A stretch of 64,000 nt of DNA from Streptomyces erythrochromogenes (lineage in GTDB: Bacteria; Actinomycetota; Actinomycetes; Streptomycetales; Streptomycetaceae), in assembly GCF_036170895.1 (NCBI RefSeq), contig NZ_CP108036.1, positions 5,011,001-5,075,000 of the forward strand, written 5' to 3'. The notes beneath the pieces were generated by a model. That model ran no database searches. It was given only the letters and a program-made list of their open reading frames with translations, and had not been told where the DNA came from. Made by a program: the position numbers and the translations under genes. Positions within the stretch are counted from its first letter, which is position 1, and the number at the start of each line of letters is the position of its first letter. Shown here piece by piece: positions 62,807-64,000 of this stretch.

Positions 62807-63814
62807 ATGGATCTCGACGTCTTCGTCACGGCACACCGCGCGGAATGGGACCGCCTGGAGCAGCTCCTGGGCCGCGGCCGCAAGCTGACGGGCGAGGAGG
62901 CCGACGAACTCGTCGCTCTCTACCAGCGCACCTCGACCCACCTCTCCCTCATCCAGTCCAGCGCCCCCGACCCCATGCTCACCGGGCGGCTGACCCAGCT
63001 GGTCGCACGGGCCCGGGCCACGGTCACGGGCACCCGCCGCGCGGGCTGGCGCGACGCCGCGCTCTTCTTCACCGTCGGCTTCCCGGCCGCGGTCTATCGC
63101 AGCCGCCGCTGGTGGATACCGACGGCCCTGCTCTCCACGGCGCTCGGCGTGCTCATCGGCTGGTGGATAGCGACGCACCCCGAGGTCCAGGGCGCCATCG
63201 CCGCTCCGGAACACCTGAAGGAGCTCACGAAGCCGGGCGGCGAGTACGAGACGTACTACTCCAGCAACCCCGCGGGCTCCTTCGCCGCCCAGGTCTGGAC
63301 GAACAACGCCCAGGCGGCCGCGATGTGCCTGGTCCTCGGCGCCTTCCTGGGGATCCCGGTGCTGTGGATCCTCTTCCTCAACATGGCCAACCTCGGGGTC
63401 GGCCTCGGCCTGATGGCGTCCGCCGGCCGGCTCGACGTCTTCCTCGGCCTGATCCTCCCGCACGGCCTGCTCGAACTGACGGCCGTCTTCGTGGCGGCGG
63501 GCACCGGCCTGCGCCTGGGCTGGACGGTCATCGACCCGGGCCCCCGCACCCGCCGCACGGCCCTCGCCGAACAGGGCCGGGCCGCCCTCGGCATGGCGAT
63601 CGGCCTCGCGGTGGTCCTGTTCGTCTCCGGCCTGATCGAAGGCTTCGTCACCCCCTCTGGCCTCCCCACCTGGGCGCGCATCACGATCGGCGTGGTCGCC
63701 GAGGCGGCGTTCCTGCTCTACGTCTTCGTCCTGGGCGGCAGGGCCGCCCGCGCCGGCGAACTCGGCGACGTGGAGGCCGCGGACCGCACTGCAACGCTCC
63801 CGACCGCAGCCTGA
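62807..63814 (+). CDS. stage II sporulation protein M-like (DUF95) membrane protein
   Basis: A 335-aa inner-membrane protein. A helical N-terminal part (about 1-95; FVTAHRAEWDRLEQLLGRGRKLTGEEADELVALYQRTS is broken here by my reading into charged helices) is followed by helices near 105-125, 165-195, 205-240, 265-285 and 295-315. GAFLGIPVLWILFLNMANLGVGLGLM and LPHGLLELTAVFVAAGTGLRLG are typical of the SpoIIM-like family. In Bacillus SpoIIM supports engulfment; in Actinobacteria the role is not established. ATG 62807 follows CAGGGGAG. It pairs divergently with an RDD protein across 109 bases. Confidence 0.87.
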   Translation: MDLDVFVTAHRAEWDRLEQLLGRGRKLTGEEADELVALYQRTSTHLSLIQSSAPDPMLTGRLTQLVARARATVTGTRRAGWRDAALFFTVGFPAAVYRSRRWWIPTALLSTALGVLIGWWIATHPEVQGAIAAPEHLKELTKPGGEYETYYSSNPAGSFAAQVWTNNAQAAAMCLVLGAFLGIPVLWILFLNMANLGVGLGLMASAGRLDVFLGLILPHGLLELTAVFVAAGTGLRLGWTVIDPGPRTRRTALAEQGRAALGMAIGLAVVLFVSGLIEGFVTPSGLPTWARITIGVVAEAAFLLYVFVLGGRAARAGELGDVEAADRTATLPTAA

Positions 63815-63867
63815 TGTGCGTACAAGCCCGCTGAGCTGCTAGTCTCCTCGTCGTCCCGCAAACGCCG

Positions 63868-63896
63868 TTGACACGGAGCGAGCGGGGAGGTAGATT
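63868..63896 (+). promoter_or_regulatory. strong vegetative promoter, probably rRNA operon P1
   Basis: TTGACA (63868-63873), a 17-base spacer and TAGATT (63891-63896) match the consensus for the principal sigma factor. No gene follows in the remaining 104 bases. Confidence 0.75.
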
Positions 63897-63914
63897 CGAA
63901 CGGTTGCCTCGAAC

Positions 63915-63944
63915 TGGACAAGTTCGGCAGCGATGGTTTAAACT
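63915..63944 (+). promoter_or_regulatory. second tandem promoter, probably rRNA operon P2
   Basis: TGGACA (63915-63920), an 18-base spacer and TAAACT (63939-63944). The -35 lies in the loop of an inverted repeat CGAACT/AGTTCG (63910-63926). Downstream DNA becomes AT-rich (GATTTTCTATT), as in Streptomyces rRNA leaders. Confidence 0.65.
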
Positions 63945-64000
63945 CTCTCTCACCCCACATGGACTTCAAGATCCGATCGGGGTACGTCCGATTTTCTATT

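Overview
The window looks like a chromosomal core segment of a Streptomyces species. It is very GC-rich with strongly C/G-biased third codon positions. It carries many GTG starts and GTGA/ATGA stop-start overlaps, and encodes a whiB developmental regulator, coenzyme F420 genes and LAXTG/LPXTG surface proteins. From memory, gene content and order resemble the S. coelicolor region around SCO3077 down to SCO3023, and the whiB/cofD/cofE/LCP/mannose block is also shared with mycobacteria. I see no insertion sequence, prophage, CRISPR array or tRNA gene.

Region 1 (1-12,091) is amino-acid metabolism. It holds cystathionine beta-synthase, a small membrane protein, a MurR/RpiR regulator, a flavin monooxygenase divergent from its probable TetR repressor (with an array of GCCAAC/GTTGGC operators between them), a type III PLP enzyme, and a histidine-utilisation run: hutU, an M20-type amidohydrolase, hutF and hutI. 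A perfect 14-bp palindrome sits in the hutU promoter.

Region 2 (12,205-16,383) is a compact secreted/surface-protein operon. Two sortase-substrate-like proteins share a repeated two-cysteine domain and flank two membrane-anchored exported proteins; the last three genes overlap by 4 nt. This is the best candidate for an uncharacterised system.

Region 3 (16,447-30,000) contains a POT peptide transporter, a two-component system, GtrA, purK-purE, two M19 dipeptidase paralogues (the second has lost every recognisable metal ligand), a nucleotide-sugar dehydrogenase, an acyl-CoA dehydrogenase and a sugar-nucleotide pyrophosphorylase.

Region 4 (29,489-41,688) is cell-wall assembly: five LytR-CpsA-Psr (LCP) proteins in 10 kb with a thioesterase, a glycosyltransferase, a TIGR03089-type protein and a secreted PGRP-type amidase. 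A DNA glycosylase follows.

Region 5 (43,067-63,814) is the conserved actinobacterial block: cofE/cofD (F420), cysteine dioxygenase, whiB, a 1,224-aa membrane glycosyltransferase, DUF5719, a zincin-like protein, DUF3499, manB, Trm112-like, SIS isomerase, manA, a cation efflux protein, a signal-peptidase-like protein lacking both catalytic residues, ahcY, an RDD protein and a SpoIIM-like protein. GDP-mannose supply, polymer ligation and developmental control are thus clustered.

The last 135 bases carry two strong tandem vegetative promoters and no gene, resembling the leader of an rRNA operon lying just beyond the edge. Regulatory themes across the window include probable leaderless transcripts (TAnnnT 6-8 nt before a start codon with no usable ribosome site), seven strong hairpin terminators and a three-copy intergenic repeat ending in a covarying hairpin.
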